Shown: in pieces, positions 41,411-51,892 of the stretch
Layout: each line of letters begins with the position of its first letter
How positions within the stretch are numbered: position 1 is the first letter of the stretch
Assembly (NCBI RefSeq): GCF_004217315.1
Contig: NZ_SGWR01000001.1
Location: 1,302,001-1,366,000, forward strand
Length of the DNA stretch: 64,000 nt
From: Corticibacter populi
GTDB lineage: Bacteria; Pseudomonadota; Gammaproteobacteria; Burkholderiales; Burkholderiaceae_C
Reading direction: 5' to 3'
The notes under the pieces: model-generated
Told to the model about the DNA's origin: nothing
Database searches by the model: none
What the model saw: the letters and a program-made list of their open reading frames with translations, nothing else
Position numbers and translations under genes: made by a program

Positions 41411-43291
41411 ATGGCCGATGGGCAAAAACCATTACAACAAGCACTCCAGGTGCTCCTCAGAACTGTGACATTTGCATCATTGAACCTGTCCCCGGCCATC
41501 GTATCGGCAGTGACAGACATGGGCTATACCGAACCCACGCCCATCCAGACCCAGTCCATCCCCCTGATTCTGGCTGGCAAGGATCTGCTCGCCGGCGCCC
41601 AGACCGGCACCGGCAAGACCGCAGCCTTCGCGCTGCCACTCATCGAGCGCCTCTCCCAGGCGCCGGCAACCGGCCCGGGACGTCCCATCCGCGCGCTGAT
41701 CCTCAGCCCCACACGTGAATTGGCCGCGCAGATCGAGGAGAACATCCGCGCCTATGCCAAGAACCTCGATCTCAAGTCCACCGTCATCTTCGGCGGCGTC
41801 GGCATGACGCCGCAGATCAGCCGCGTCAGCAAGGGCGTGGACATCCTGGTGGCCACCCCGGGCCGCCTGCTGGACCTGCATGGCCAGGGTCATCTGCGCC
41901 TCGACCAGGTCGAATACCTGGTACTCGACGAAGCCGACCGCATGCTCGACATGGGCTTCATCCACGACGTACGCAAGGTGCTGGCCGTGCTGCCGGCCGA
42001 CAAGCAGTCGCTGCTGTTCTCGGCCACCTTCAGCGAAGAGATCAAGCAGCTCGCCAAGGGCTTGCTCAAGAGCCCCGAGTACATTCAGGTCACACCGCCC
42101 AACACCACGGTACAACGCATCAGCCAGGTGATCTGCCCGGTTGGCCGCAAGCAGAAGAAGCCTGCGCTGCTGAACATCATCTCGTCGCGCAACTGGAACC
42201 AGGTGCTGGTCTTTACCCGCACCAAATTCGGCGCAAACAACGTGGCCGAATACCTGAACCAGAATGGCATCTCGGCCATGGCACTGCATGGCAACAAGAG
42301 CCAGACCGCCCGCACCCAGGCACTCTCCAAGTTCAAGTCGGGCGAGTTGCGCGTGCTGGTGGCCACCGACATCGCCGCGCGCGGCATCGACATCGACGAG
42401 CTGCCACACGTGGTGAACTATGAAATCCCGAACGTGCCGGAGGACTATGTCCACCGCATCGGCCGTACCGGCCGCGCTGGCGCCGAAGGCCATGCCATCA
42501 GCCTGGTGTGCAAGGACGAGGAAGGCTTCATGATGGAGATCGAGCGCTTTACCAAGCAGGACATCCCGGTCGAGGCCATGCCCGAGTTCGGCCCCGAGCC
42601 CGATGAAGTGGCCGAGCCGATCGCCATGGGCCGTCAGACCCTCTGGGGTGGCGCCGGCAAACCACCCAGCCGCGACGTCATGCAGGCCGCCGCCAAGGCC
42701 GCGCGCCGCGAGATGATGGATCGCATGCAAACGCGCAACAAGCCCAAGGCATCGCGCACGCAGACCGCGACGAAGGGTGCAGAAGGGGCCAGCGCCCATG
42801 CCGACCATTCCTCTGGACAAGAGGATGCCGGCAGCTACAGCAATGATGGCAACGGCAAGCCCCAGCGCCGCAACCGCTTCCGCGCCGGCCGCAACAATCG
42901 CCCGCAACGCCAGGGCCAGCCCGGCGGCGAGGGCAACCAACCCGGCAATGCCGGCGGCAACCAGGGCAGGGCTCAGGGCAAGCCGGCGCAGCGCCAGGGC
43001 GCAGACAAGGCCAAACAGCAGCAGGGCGGCGGCGCCCGCTCACGCGATCCGCTGCTGCGTGCCGATGCACACCTGGGCACGCAAACCGGCATGTCGCTGG
43101 CTCCGGCCTACCGTGGCGATGCCTCGCGCCAGCCCGACCCGATGCGCACCAGCGTCGACAGCATGGCCCAGCGTGGCCGCCGCAACAATGGCGGTGGCAA
43201 CCGCAACAAGCCGCGCGGCGGCCAGGGTGGTATCTCGCCCCTGCAGCACAGCGGCATGCACGGCAGCGGCAAGGGCGGCAACCGCTATTGA
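41411..43291 (+). CDS. rhlE: DEAD-box RNA helicase, RhlE family
   Basis: A 626-residue ATP-dependent RNA helicase. Motifs in order: Q motif ([10 protein letters not shown]), [29 protein letters not shown] and, in the second lobe, [11 protein letters not shown] and [10 protein letters not shown]. The core ends near residue 400. The last ~220 residues are low-complexity and rich in Gly, Asn, Gln, Arg and Ala, typical of RNA-binding tails. The first 18 residues before [13 protein letters not shown] are unusual, and RhlE proteins normally start at that point, so the GTG at 41465 is an alternative start. Confidence 0.95.
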   Translation: MADGQKPLQQALQVLLRTVTFASLNLSPAIVSAVTDMGYTEPTPIQTQSIPLILAGKDLLAGAQTGTGKTAAFALPLIERLSQAPATGPGRPIRALILSPTRELAAQIEENIRAYAKNLDLKSTVIFGGVGMTPQISRVSKGVDILVATPGRLLDLHGQGHLRLDQVEYLVLDEADRMLDMGFIHDVRKVLAVLPADKQSLLFSATFSEEIKQLAKGLLKSPEYIQVTPPNTTVQRISQVICPVGRKQKKPALLNIISSRNWNQVLVFTRTKFGANNVAEYLNQNGISAMALHGNKSQTARTQALSKFKSGELRVLVATDIAARGIDIDELPHVVNYEIPNVPEDYVHRIGRTGRAGAEGHAISLVCKDEEGFMMEIERFTKQDIPVEAMPEFGPEPDEVAEPIAMGRQTLWGGAGKPPSRDVMQAAAKAARREMMDRMQTRNKPKASRTQTATKGAEGASAHADHSSGQEDAGSYSNDGNGKPQRRNRFRAGRNNRPQRQGQPGGEGNQPGNAGGNQGRAQGKPAQRQGADKAKQQQGGGARSRDPLLRADAHLGTQTGMSLAPAYRGDASRQPDPMRTSVDSMAQRGRRNNGGGNRNKPRGGQGGISPLQHSGMHGSGKGGNRY

Positions 43292-43366
43292 GCCTATGGG
43301 GATTGGCGCCCGCGCTGTATCCCCGCCCGGCCGGCCACGGCGGCCGGACCATGAAGACTGCACCAT

Positions 43367-44713
43367 ATGACCGTCCAGCAAAGCCTGCTACTGATCATCG
43401 CCTTGATCGCTGTCAGCGGCTTTTTCTCGATGGCCGAAATCTCACTGGCAGCAGCACGCCGCCTGCGTCTGCGCCAGCTCGCGGCCGATGGCGACGAACG
43501 GGCGCCGCGCATCCTGCAGATGCAAGAGCAGCCGGGCGACTACTTCACCGTGGTGCAGATTGGCCAGAATGCCATCGCCATTCTCGGTGGTATCGTTGGT
43601 GAGGGTGCCTTCAGCCCGTTCCTGACCGGGCTGCTGGAATACGGCATGGCGCCTGCGCTGGCACAGAAGCTGGGCTTCGTGCTCTCGTTCCTGCTGGTCA
43701 CCTCGCTGTTCATCCTGTTTTCCGATCTGGTGCCCAAGCGGTTGGGCATGGCCGAGCCTGAAAGGCTCGCGATGCTGCTGCACCGGCCGATGCGCATCTG
43801 CATCGTGCTGCTACGCCCTCTCGTGTGGATCTACGGCAAGATCACCGACGGCCTCTTCAAGTTGCTTGGACTGCCGATGCTGCGCGACGAGCGCATCACC
43901 TCCGACGACATCCTCGCCATGACCGAGGCCGGCACACAGGCCGGCGTGCTGGCGCAGAACGAACAGCGCGTCATCGCCAACCTGTTCGACATGGACAGCC
44001 GCCAGGTCACCAGCGCCATGACTTCGCGCGACCGCATCGCCTTCTTCCTGCGCGACGACCCTGACGAGCTGATCCGCGCACGCATCGCCGAGGAGCCATA
44101 CTCCACCTACCCGGTGTGCACGCATGACATCGACCACGTGGTCGGCTATGTCGATGCCAAGGATCTGTTCCAGCGCGCCCTCAACAACCAGCCGATCTCG
44201 CTCAAGGACGAGGCGCTGCTGCACAAGGCGCTGGTGATTCCCGACCGCCTGTCGCTGACCGAGACGATCGAACAGTTCCGCCAGGCACAAGAGGACTTCG
44301 CCGTCGTCGTCAACGAATACAGCCTGGTGGTCGGCATCGTCACCCTCAATGACGTGATGAGCACCGTGATGGGCGACCTGATGGGACCGGACGACGAGGA
44401 ACTGATCGTCCAGCGCGATGCCAGTTCCTGGCTGATCGACGGCATCACCCCCATCGAAGACGTGCAGCACGTGCTGCGCATCGACGAGCTGCCGCACAGC
44501 GAGGAATACGACACGCTCGCTGGCTTCCTGATGGTGATGCTGCGCCGCGTACCGCGCCGCACCGACGCGGTGACTTGGGCCGGCTACAAGTTCGAGGTCA
44601 TGGATGTCGACAGTTATCGCATCGACCAGGTGTTGGTCACACGGCTGAACGGCACCGTCGAAGCGCCCTCCCCGCCTGCCATCCCACAGATCAGCACGGC
44701 CGCCCAGGCCTGA
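43367..44713 (+). CDS. CNNM/CorC-type membrane protein with CBS domains
   Basis: A 448-residue HlyC/CorC family protein. The N-terminal CNNM part has three to four helices (LLLIIALIAVSGFFSMAEISLAAARR; LGFVLSFLLVTSLFILF). Two CBS modules span about residues 200-340 (DEAGTQAGVLAQNEQ and VVVNEYSLVVGIVTLNDVM). The CorC_HlyC transport-associated domain sits at the end (LAGFLMVMLRRVP). Such proteins affect Mg2+/Co2+ efflux, although the substrate here is not proven. Confidence 0.92.
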   Translation: MTVQQSLLLIIALIAVSGFFSMAEISLAAARRLRLRQLAADGDERAPRILQMQEQPGDYFTVVQIGQNAIAILGGIVGEGAFSPFLTGLLEYGMAPALAQKLGFVLSFLLVTSLFILFSDLVPKRLGMAEPERLAMLLHRPMRICIVLLRPLVWIYGKITDGLFKLLGLPMLRDERITSDDILAMTEAGTQAGVLAQNEQRVIANLFDMDSRQVTSAMTSRDRIAFFLRDDPDELIRARIAEEPYSTYPVCTHDIDHVVGYVDAKDLFQRALNNQPISLKDEALLHKALVIPDRLSLTETIEQFRQAQEDFAVVVNEYSLVVGIVTLNDVMSTVMGDLMGPDDEELIVQRDASSWLIDGITPIEDVQHVLRIDELPHSEEYDTLAGFLMVMLRRVPRRTDAVTWAGYKFEVMDVDSYRIDQVLVTRLNGTVEAPSPPAIPQISTAAQA

Positions 44714-44755
44714 GCATCGTTCGATAGCTTCGATGGCGCCCCACAAAAAGGGCAC

Positions 44756-45502
44756 TCAGCCCACGCCTGTGCCGCTGGCTTGCGCGGGCGCGGGCGCCGC
44801 TACCGGCGGCGCATCGTTCTCGGCGCTGACCACATCGACGAATTCCCAGCGTTTCTGGGCCGCCAACACCGCATTCGGGTACTGAGCGCGGCCGCGACTG
44901 CCGTTGTAGCGGCCCAGCGCCATGAAGAGATCGCCCTTCTCGATATCCAGGTAGTGGCGCAGGATCACGTTGCCAAAGCGCAGATTGGTCTGCATGTGAA
45001 ACAGCTTGGCAGGGTCGCCATCACCGATCACGCGCGTCCAGAACGGCATGATCTGCATGTAACCGCGTGCACCCACCACCGAGATTGCGTGCTTGCGAAA
45101 GGCACTCTCGACCTGAATCAGGCCCAGCACCATGGCGGTATCGAGACCGGCGCGACGGCTTTCATACCAGACCGTCTGCAGGAACTCATGGCGCACCGTC
45201 ACATCGGGCTTGTAGCGCGCCAGCTTCTCGCTGGTCGCGGTAAGCCAACGCAGGTAATGCAGCCGTCCGGCGGTGTTGACGAACACCGGCTCAGGCGGAG
45301 AGCCATAGGCAATGGCCGACTGCAGGGCCGAACGCACAGAATCCGACAGCGGCTCCTCCAGCTGCCCGCCGGCATGCGCCCACCCCGGCAGGCCCAGCCC
45401 GAGTGCGCCGACCGAAGCCAAGCCCAGCCACTGGCGCCGCGACAGCAGAGGCACTGCAGATGGCCGAGAAACCCCAGGCAGATTGCGAGAGAAGCTATGC
45501 AT
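44756..45502 (-). CDS. Lytic transglycosylase with Tat-type signal
   Basis: A 248-residue SLT-domain muramidase. The N-terminal stretch RRQWLGLASVGALGLGLPGWAHA holds a twin-Arg motif (SRRQWLG), suggesting Tat export. The catalytic Glu lies in VLGLIQVESAFRKHAIS, followed by GARGYMQIMPFW and FGNVILRHYLDIEKGDLFMALGRYNGS. It ends just after the CBS-protein gene. Its start lies only 15 bases from the interspersed repeat. In Burkholderiales this gene often adjoins proS, as here. Confidence 0.9.
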   Translation of the reverse strand: MHSFSRNLPGVSRPSAVPLLSRRQWLGLASVGALGLGLPGWAHAGGQLEEPLSDSVRSALQSAIAYGSPPEPVFVNTAGRLHYLRWLTATSEKLARYKPDVTVRHEFLQTVWYESRRAGLDTAMVLGLIQVESAFRKHAISVVGARGYMQIMPFWTRVIGDGDPAKLFHMQTNLRFGNVILRHYLDIEKGDLFMALGRYNGSRGRAQYPNAVLAAQKRWEFVDVVSAENDAPPVAAPAPAQASGTGVG

Positions 45503-45517
45503 CACCACATGAAAGGG

Positions 45518-45757
45518 CTTAGAACCTGTTTACGATCTTTTCATGGGCCACGTTGTCCCGACAGACGATGCGATGCAAGGCGCAAACCGCAGTCGGGCCG
45601 GTGGCCCGGCGAGGATTTGTCACGTCGCAGCGCGCGCCTGCCGGGACAACCCGAAGGGCAGGAGGTCAAAAACGCACCGGGCGGCGACGGGCGTCTTGCC
45701 CACTGCATTTTTGGCCTCCTGCGTGAACCATGAAAAGATCGTAAACAGGTTCTTAGG
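45518..45757. repeat. Best copy of the MITE-like interspersed element
   Basis: About 240 bases with 26-bp perfect terminal inverted repeats: AGAACCTGTTTACGATCTTT + TCATGG at 45521 and its reverse complement ending at 45754. It encodes no protein. Internal parts (GATGCGATGCAAGGCG, CTTGCCCACTGCATTTTTGG) recur in the other copies. It sits between the lytic transglycosylase and proS genes. No transposase with these ends is in the window. Confidence 0.8.
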
Positions 45758-45775
45758 CTGCCCGCCATGTCCGGG

Positions 45776-47521
45776 TCAGCCCACGCCCTGTTCTTTCAGG
45801 AAAGCCATAATGTTACCGGAAGAAACTTTCTGTGGCGATTCCTGACGGCGATGCTGGTATTCGAACTGGCCTTCCTTGAGGTTGCGATCCGAGATCACCA
45901 CCCGGTGCGGCACGCCAATCAGCTCCCAGTCGGCAAACATGGCACCGGGGCGCTCGCCACGGTCATCGAGAATCACGTCGACCCCGGCCTGGGCCAGTTG
46001 CGCGTGCAGTGCCTCGGCCGCCTCACGCACCGCCTCGCTGCGATCCATGCCGATCGGGCAGACCACCACCGTGAACGGTGCGATCGCGTCGGGCCAGATG
46101 ATGCCGCGCTCGTCATGATTCTGCTCGATGGCCGCCGCCGGCAGGCGCGTGACGCCAATGCCGTAGCACCCCATCTCGAAGAAGCTCGGCTTGCCCGACT
46201 CGTCAAGGAAAGTGGCCTCCATCGCCTTGCTGTACTTGGTCCCCAGGTAGAAGATGTGACCGATCTCGATGCCGCGCTCAATCGCCAGCTCGCCTTGGCC
46301 GTCGGGCGAAGGGTCACCCGCCACCACGTTGCGAATATCGGCCACCAGTTCGGGCTCGGGCAGGTCGCGCCCCCAGTTGACACCGGTGTAGTGGAAGTCC
46401 ACTTCATTGGCACCACACACCCAGTCGCCAAGCACCGCCACCTCGCGGTCGGCGATGATGCGCACCGGCTTTTGCAGGCCGATCGGACCCAGATAGCCGG
46501 GCTTGGCACCGAAGTGCTCGATGATCTCGGCCTCGGTGGCGAAACGGAAACCCTGGTCCAACCCCGGCACCTTGCCGACCTTGACCTCGTTCATGTCGTG
46601 GTCGCCGCGCAGCAGCAGCAGCCAAACCTGGCTGCCGGTGATGGCGCCTTGCTCGTCCAGCGTGTCGGTCGCCAGCACCAGCGACTTGACGGTGGTCCGC
46701 AGCGGGATCGACAGCAGGTCGGCCACGTCCGCGCAGGTGCTCTTGCCCGGCGTGGGCGTCTTGGCCAGCGGCTGGCCGGGTGCACTGCGCGGCCGGCTGG
46801 GCGCGGCTGCCTCGGCCTTCTCGATGTTGGCGGCGTAATCGCTGCCCGGGCAATAAATGATGGCGTCCTCGCCGGTGGCTGCGATCACCTGGAATTCCTC
46901 GCTCAGGTCTCCACCGATAGCGCCACTGTCGGCCGCCACAGCCCGGTAGCGCAGGCCGAAGCGGTCGAAAATGCGGCTGTAGGCCTCGCGCATGATCTGG
47001 TAACTCGCCTGCGCGCCGGCCTTGTCCTTGTCGAAGCTGTAGGCATCCTTCATGATGAATTCGCGCCCTCGCATCAGGCCGAAGCGCGGCCGGCGCTCAT
47101 CGCGGAACTTGGTCTGGATCTGGTAGAGATTGACCGGCAACTGCTTGTAGCTGCGCAGCTCGCTGCGGGCGATGTCGGTGACCACTTCCTCGCTGGTGGG
47201 CTGCATCACGAAGTCGCGGCCGTGCCGGTCTTTCAGGCGCAGCAGCTCGGGCCCCATCTTCTCGAAGCGGCCGGTCTCCTGCCACAGCTCGCCGGGCTGC
47301 ACCAGCGGCATGCTCAACTCGACGGCACCGGCACGGTTCATCTCCTCGCGCACGATGGCCGCCACCTTGTGCAGCACCCGCAGCCCCATCGGCATGTAGG
47401 TGTAGATGCCGGCGCTAACGCGCCGGATCAGCCCCGCACGGATCATCAGCTTGTGGCTGACGACTTCGGCATCGGCCGGCGCTTCTTTGTAGGTGGAGAC
47501 GAAAAATTGCGAAGCTTTCAT
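45776..47521 (-). CDS. proS: Prolyl-tRNA synthetase
   Basis: A 581-residue class II synthetase of the bacterial type charging tRNA-Pro. Motifs seen: [35 protein letters not shown] (motif 2 region), [27 protein letters not shown] and the class II motif 3 in [13 protein letters not shown]. The INS editing domain lies at about residues 225-380. The start [10 protein letters not shown] at 47521 is the usual family start; the frame reaches further to 47611 without support. It is divergent from rppH with 92 bases between. Confidence 0.97.
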   Translation of the reverse strand: MKASQFFVSTYKEAPADAEVVSHKLMIRAGLIRRVSAGIYTYMPMGLRVLHKVAAIVREEMNRAGAVELSMPLVQPGELWQETGRFEKMGPELLRLKDRHGRDFVMQPTSEEVVTDIARSELRSYKQLPVNLYQIQTKFRDERRPRFGLMRGREFIMKDAYSFDKDKAGAQASYQIMREAYSRIFDRFGLRYRAVAADSGAIGGDLSEEFQVIAATGEDAIIYCPGSDYAANIEKAEAAAPSRPRSAPGQPLAKTPTPGKSTCADVADLLSIPLRTTVKSLVLATDTLDEQGAITGSQVWLLLLRGDHDMNEVKVGKVPGLDQGFRFATEAEIIEHFGAKPGYLGPIGLQKPVRIIADREVAVLGDWVCGANEVDFHYTGVNWGRDLPEPELVADIRNVVAGDPSPDGQGELAIERGIEIGHIFYLGTKYSKAMEATFLDESGKPSFFEMGCYGIGVTRLPAAAIEQNHDERGIIWPDAIAPFTVVVCPIGMDRSEAVREAAEALHAQLAQAGVDVILDDRGERPGAMFADWELIGVPHRVVISDRNLKEGQFEYQHRRQESPQKVSSGNIMAFLKEQGVG

Positions 47522-47613
47522 GGAACGGAACCGGACGGTCGTAAGGGGAGTGCCCATTGGCTGCGCGGGGCAGTCGGGGCATAATGTCTTCAATTGAAAT
47601 TGAAGGTGCAATT

Positions 47614-48309
47614 ATGCTCGACAGGGACGGTTTCCGACCGAATGTCGGCATCATATTGCTCAACCAGAGGAACCAGGTTTTCTGGGGCAAACGCATACGG
47701 ACGCACAGTTGGCAATTCCCGCAAGGCGGCATCGACCGCGGTGAAAAACCCGAACAGGCCATGTTCCGGGAATTGCATGAGGAGGTGGGACTGCACCCGC
47801 ACCACGTCCGTGTCATCGCCCGTACCCGCGACTGGTTGCGCTATGAGGTGCCGGACCGCTTCATCCGCCGCGATGCGCGCGGACACTACCGGGGCCAGAA
47901 ACAGATCTGGTACCTGCTGCAATTGGTCGGCAACGACTGGGATCTGAACCTGCGTGCCACCGACCACCCCGAGTTCGACGCCTGGCGCTGGAACGAGTAC
48001 TGGGTGCCACTGGACGTGGTGGTCGAGTTCAAGCGTGGCGTCTATGAGATGGCGCTGACCGAACTCTCGCGCTTCGTGCCGCGCGGGGAGCCGCGCAACC
48101 GCTACCTGCGCGGCGGCTACCGCAACATCCGCCCGTCCATGCCCGAGCCGGAGGCAGAAGGCACCGCCGCGACGGTGGCGCTTGAGTTGCCCCGCGCGGG
48201 CATGCGGCGCACCGGCGCACGCACCAGTTCGATGCTGGTGGGCGCCAATGCGCCGCTGCCTCCCGGGGCCAGTTTCGACCCCGATCCGGCCGGTCCCAGC
48301 CGCTCCTGA
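47614..48309 (+). CDS. rppH: RNA pyrophosphohydrolase
   Basis: A 231-residue Nudix hydrolase that converts 5'-triphosphate RNA ends to monophosphate and so starts mRNA decay. The start [17 protein letters not shown] is the family start, with GAAGG 9 bases before. The Nudix box runs from [24 protein letters not shown]-terminal to residue ~170 there is an extra Pro/Ala/Arg-rich tail (to 231) longer than E. coli RppH (176). Confidence 0.96.
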   Translation: MLDRDGFRPNVGIILLNQRNQVFWGKRIRTHSWQFPQGGIDRGEKPEQAMFRELHEEVGLHPHHVRVIARTRDWLRYEVPDRFIRRDARGHYRGQKQIWYLLQLVGNDWDLNLRATDHPEFDAWRWNEYWVPLDVVVEFKRGVYEMALTELSRFVPRGEPRNRYLRGGYRNIRPSMPEPEAEGTAATVALELPRAGMRRTGARTSSMLVGANAPLPPGASFDPDPAGPSRS

Positions 48310-48367
48310 TCTGATCCTGCGTGCGCTTTCTGCATGCTCCGCGCAGTAACGGTCGCGGTCGCTGCGC

Positions 48368-50467
48368 CTATTGCGGCCCCGGCTCGGCCGCACCCAGTGG
48401 CTGGCTCGCCGCATGGCTGCGCAGGCGCATGCCATTGGCCACTACGGCGAGGCTGATGCCCAGGTCGGCGACCACCGCCATCCACATCGTGGCCATGCCT
48501 GCCATGGCCAGCAGCAGAAACACGGCCTTGCCGGCCAGCGCCAGCACGATGTTCTGCCAGACGATGGCATGGGTCTGGCGCGCCAGCCGGAACACCGCCG
48601 GCAGCGCCCGCAGATGGCCGCCCATCAGCACCACGTCCGCCGTCTCCGCGGCAAGGTCGGTGGCATGCGGGCCACCCATCGCGATGCCCAGCGAGGCCTG
48701 CGCCAGCGCCGGAGCATCGTTGATGCCATCGCCAACCATGGCGGTGGCGCCATGCACCTGATTGAGCTTGGTCACGGCCACCAGTTTGTCCTGTGGCAGC
48801 AGCCCTCCCTGCGCATCGGCGATGCCGATCCGTTCTGCCATGTGCCGGGCCGCTTCGGGGCTGTCGCCGCTGAGCATCACGGTGTGCAGTCCCATCTGCT
48901 GCAGGCTGGCGACCGCCTGGCGCGCCTCGCCGCGCAGCGTATCGGTGACGGCAAACAGCGCGACGAGCCGACCTCCCCAGGCCAGCGCGGTCACGGAAAA
49001 GCCCTGAGCCCGCCACTGCGCAATGCGCGTCAGGGCCGCTCCGTCCGGCTGACCGACAGATTGCTGCGCCAGCCAGTGCAAGCTGCCCAGCCGCAAAGGC
49101 CGGGACTGCCAGTCGGCCACCATCCCGGAGCCGGGCGCTTCCTCGGCCGCCAGCTGTGCGGCCAGACTCGCATCGGCATGGCCTTGGGCAGCCAACCCAG
49201 CAGCAATGGCGCTGGCCACCGGATGCCGGGAGTGCACGGCAACGGCCTGGCCCAGCAGCAGCCAGCGCGCCGTAGTGGCGCTGGCTGACGCGCGATCCGG
49301 CGGCGCCAGCAGGCACCAGTCTTCCAACCGGGGACGGCCTTCGGTGAGCGTGCCGGTCTTGTCGAACGCCACGGCCCGAATGGCCTGGGCCTTCTCCAGC
49401 GCCTGCCCCCCCTTGAACAGCACACCATGGCGCGCCGCATTGCCCAGTGCACTGACGATGGCCACCGGTGTGGCTATCACCAGCGCGCAGGGACAGGCGA
49501 TGACCAGCAGTGCCAGTGCCCGGTAGAGCGCCTCCATCCAACCCCAGCCCAGCATCGGCAGCACCAGCGCCACCAGCAGCGCCAGCACCATCACGATGGG
49601 AGTGTAGATGGCGGCAAAACGATCGACGGTGCGCTGGATCGGTGCCTGCTCCTGCTGCGACTGAGCGACCATCTGCACGATGCGGTCGAGCATCGTGTGG
49701 CCTGCCGTGTCGGTAACACGCATCCGCAGCGAGCCGTTGCTGTTGATGCTGCCGGCATACAAGGCATCGCCCGGCTGCTTGTCCACCGGCGTGCTCTCGC
49801 CGGTGATCGGGGCCTGGTCGACGGCGCTGTGGCCGTGCAGCACCTGGCCATCGAGGGCGATGCGCTCGCCCGGCGCAATGAGGAGGGTGTCTCCGGGTTG
49901 CACGGCCTGCACTGCCACCAGCTCGACCTGCCCATCCGCCCCCTGCCGGCGCACGGTCTGCGGCACGCCGGCCATCAGGTCGCGCACCGCACTGCGGGCC
50001 CGTGCCATGGCCGAGTCCTCGAGCTTCTCGGCGGCCACGAACAAGGCCATGACCATGGCAGCCTCGGCCCAGTGGCCGATCAGGAAGGCACCGGTGACGG
50101 CCACCGACATCAGCGCCAGAATGTTCAGGCGGCCATGCAGCAAGGCCTTGAGCCCACTGCGGTACACGCCCAGCCCGGCCGCCGCGATGGCAGCCAGCGC
50201 CAATGCCATGCCCGCAGCTGCCAGCCACGCCGTGTTGCCGGATACATGGTCGGTCAGCTCGGCGGCCAGGCCCAACGACAGGGCCAGCACCACGCGCCAC
50301 CAGGGGGCCAGCACACCGTGATCATGGCCATGCTTTTGGCTATCCGCCTGGCCATGGTCATGATGGTCTGCCGGGCCGGCATGACTGCAATGGCAGCAGG
50401 CAGGGGTGTGCGGTGCATCGGGCATGGGTTCGGGCCGGATGCCCTGTGCTTCGGTTATTCTGTCCAT
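48368..50467 (-). CDS. Zn/Cd/Pb-type P1B ATPase (ZntA/CadA-like)
   Basis: A heavy-metal exporting P-type ATPase, 699 residues from the ATG at 50467. The core has CPCALVIATP, phosphorylation site [25 protein letters not shown] and GDGINDAPAL. The Asp in VVADLGISLAVV fits the Zn/Cd/Pb subgroup. There is no ordinary GMxCxxC domain; the N-terminus is instead Cys/His-rich (CCHCSHAGPADHHDHG, then KHGHDHG). The gene is divergent from a MerR regulator and is read from a MerR-type promoter. That promoter predicts a transcription start at the ATG, so the mRNA would be leaderless. A GTG at 50482 is less likely. Confidence 0.92.
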   Translation of the reverse strand: MDRITEAQGIRPEPMPDAPHTPACCHCSHAGPADHHDHGQADSQKHGHDHGVLAPWWRVVLALSLGLAAELTDHVSGNTAWLAAAGMALALAAIAAAGLGVYRSGLKALLHGRLNILALMSVAVTGAFLIGHWAEAAMVMALFVAAEKLEDSAMARARSAVRDLMAGVPQTVRRQGADGQVELVAVQAVQPGDTLLIAPGERIALDGQVLHGHSAVDQAPITGESTPVDKQPGDALYAGSINSNGSLRMRVTDTAGHTMLDRIVQMVAQSQQEQAPIQRTVDRFAAIYTPIVMVLALLVALVLPMLGWGWMEALYRALALLVIACPCALVIATPVAIVSALGNAARHGVLFKGGQALEKAQAIRAVAFDKTGTLTEGRPRLEDWCLLAPPDRASASATTARWLLLGQAVAVHSRHPVASAIAAGLAAQGHADASLAAQLAAEEAPGSGMVADWQSRPLRLGSLHWLAQQSVGQPDGAALTRIAQWRAQGFSVTALAWGGRLVALFAVTDTLRGEARQAVASLQQMGLHTVMLSGDSPEAARHMAERIGIADAQGGLLPQDKLVAVTKLNQVHGATAMVGDGINDAPALAQASLGIAMGGPHATDLAAETADVVLMGGHLRALPAVFRLARQTHAIVWQNIVLALAGKAVFLLLAMAGMATMWMAVVADLGISLAVVANGMRLRSHAASQPLGAAEPGPQ

Positions 50468-50473
50468 TCCGGC

Positions 50474-50504
50474 ATTGAGCACCTTGAAGCGGCTTGAAGG
50501 TCAA
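50474..50504 (-). promoter_or_regulatory. MerR-family operator-promoter of the metal ATPase
   Basis: On the minus strand, TTGACC (-35, 50504-50499) and CTCAAT (-10, 50479-50474) are 19 bases apart. Between and over them lies the dyad ACCTTCAAGC-C-GCTTCAAGGT (50481-50501, nine of ten arm positions paired). A 19-base spacer with a dyad is the hallmark of promoters twisted open by MerR proteins. The divergent merR gene is the expected regulator. Confidence 0.9.
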
Positions 50505-50575
50505 GCCGCACCCGCCAATGCCCTTGAAACTGCGGTGGCATTGACTGCACCGGACCCCGATCAAAGGCTTCCGTC

Positions 50576-51052
50576 ATGACGGCACCCTCGACATCCTCCC
50601 ATCCCCTGCTGCGCATCGGCGAGGCGGCACGCCAAAGCGGCGTCTCGCCCGCCAACATCCGCCACTACGAGCGCGCCGGCCTGCTGCCGCCCGCCGCCCG
50701 CCAGGACAACCACTACCGCGGTTACAGCGCCGAGGATATCCACCTGCTGCGCCTGATCCGCCTGTGCCGCTCGCTGGACATGTCGCTCGAGGAAATCCGC
50801 GAGATCATGGCACTGGACAGCCAGCGCCCGGCCGACTGCCAACAGGCCACCCATACCATCGCCAGCCACCTGGCACATGTGCAGCAGCGCATCGCGGAAC
50901 TGCGGCAACTGGAGCAGCGGCTGCAGGCCCTGCTGGCCGCCTGCAACGGACAGCAGCAAACCTGCCGGATCATCGAGGCACTGCACACCCAGGCCGACAG
51001 GCTCGACACCCATGCATCGGCAGCCCCCAGCGCCAGGCCGCGCCACGTCTGA
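50576..51052 (+). CDS. MerR-family metal sensor, CadR/PbrR type
   Basis: A 158-residue MerR regulator. Helix-turn-helix is seen at LLRIGEAARQSGVSPANIRHYERAG, with wing YRGYSAEDIHLLRLIRLC. The metal-site cysteines of the CadR/PbrR branch are in place: RPADCQQ, LLAACNG and QQTCRII. The C-terminus has His (THAS...PRHV), as in CadR. It should bind the dyad at 50481-50501 and activate the P-type ATPase gene in response to Cd, Pb or Zn. Confidence 0.93.
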   Translation: MTAPSTSSHPLLRIGEAARQSGVSPANIRHYERAGLLPPAARQDNHYRGYSAEDIHLLRLIRLCRSLDMSLEEIREIMALDSQRPADCQQATHTIASHLAHVQQRIAELRQLEQRLQALLAACNGQQQTCRIIEALHTQADRLDTHASAAPSARPRHV

Positions 51053-51103
51053 GCGCGGCCAACGCCCTGCAAGCATCCTGCAAACGCCGATTGCCCACCA
51101 GCC

Positions 51104-51892
51104 ATGCGCATCGCCAGCCCGTCTCAAGACTTCGCCAGGCACCTGCACGAGTGGTGGCTGCTGTGGTGGAACAACCTCTACCTCGGCTGCGCCATGCTGG
51201 TGCTGCTGGCCTATCCCAGCAGCCACCGACCCGCAGTCTGGCGCCTGGTGATGCGACGCGTCTACGAACGCCTGCACTGGCCGCTGCTGCTGTTCGTCGC
51301 CATCGGCGGCCTGACCAGCACGGTGATCACGCAGATCGTGGCGCAAACGCTCTTCAGCTACGGCCTGCTGCACACCACTGCCGCGCTGCTGATCCGCACC
51401 ATCCTGGTGGAGCTCGTGCCCATCGCGGCCGCGCTGGTGGTGGCCATCAAGCTGACCATCCCGCTGGGTGCCGAGCTGGCCACGCTGCGCCACAAGCGGC
51501 ACTTCGAGCAACTGGCGGCGGCTGGCGCCGATGCGCTGCGCGTGGAATTCCTGCCACGCCTGCTGATGGGCATCTATGCGGCCGTCATGTTCGCAGTGTG
51601 CGGCAGCGCCATCGTGCTGCTGACCATCTACCTGGGCATCTATGGCTATACCACCGCCGGCCTGCCGGTCTTCACGCACGCATTCGGCCGCACCATGACG
51701 CCGCTGTATGGCGCCATCTTTGCGGCCAAGGCCATCGCCTTCGGTTTCGTCGTGGCACTGATCCCGCTGACCACCGCGTTCTACGATGCGCGCTACGGTC
51801 TGCGCAGCGACTCCGAACTGGCCACGCTGGCGCGCCTGCTGGCCATTCTGGCGCTGGTCGAGGTGGTATCCTTGGTCGCCAATTACTACTGA
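51104..51892 (+). CDS. MlaE-family ABC lipid transporter permease
   Basis: A 262-residue MlaE-type inner-membrane permease. Family segments are LLLFVAIGGLTSTVITQIVAQTLFSYGL, ILVELVPIAAALVVAIKLTIPLGAELATLR and LPRLLMGIYAAVMFAVCGSAIVLL. It normally pairs with an MlaF-like ATPase, which is absent between it and the next gene. It opens the MCE locus of permease, MCE protein and lipoprotein, where the usual cytosolic subunit is missing. Confidence 0.9.
   Translation: MRIASPSQDFARHLHEWWLLWWNNLYLGCAMLVLLAYPSSHRPAVWRLVMRRVYERLHWPLLLFVAIGGLTSTVITQIVAQTLFSYGLLHTTAALLIRTILVELVPIAAALVVAIKLTIPLGAELATLRHKRHFEQLAAAGADALRVEFLPRLLMGIYAAVMFAVCGSAIVLLTIYLGIYGYTTAGLPVFTHAFGRTMTPLYGAIFAAKAIAFGFVVALIPLTTAFYDARYGLRSDSELATLARLLAILALVEVVSLVANYY

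Noticed and set aside
48117-50300. A 727-codon frame overlapping the metal ATPase gene
   Set aside because: It is the same strand but a different frame, Gly/Ala/Arg-rich, with no P-type ATPase motifs; the real frame is 48368-50467.
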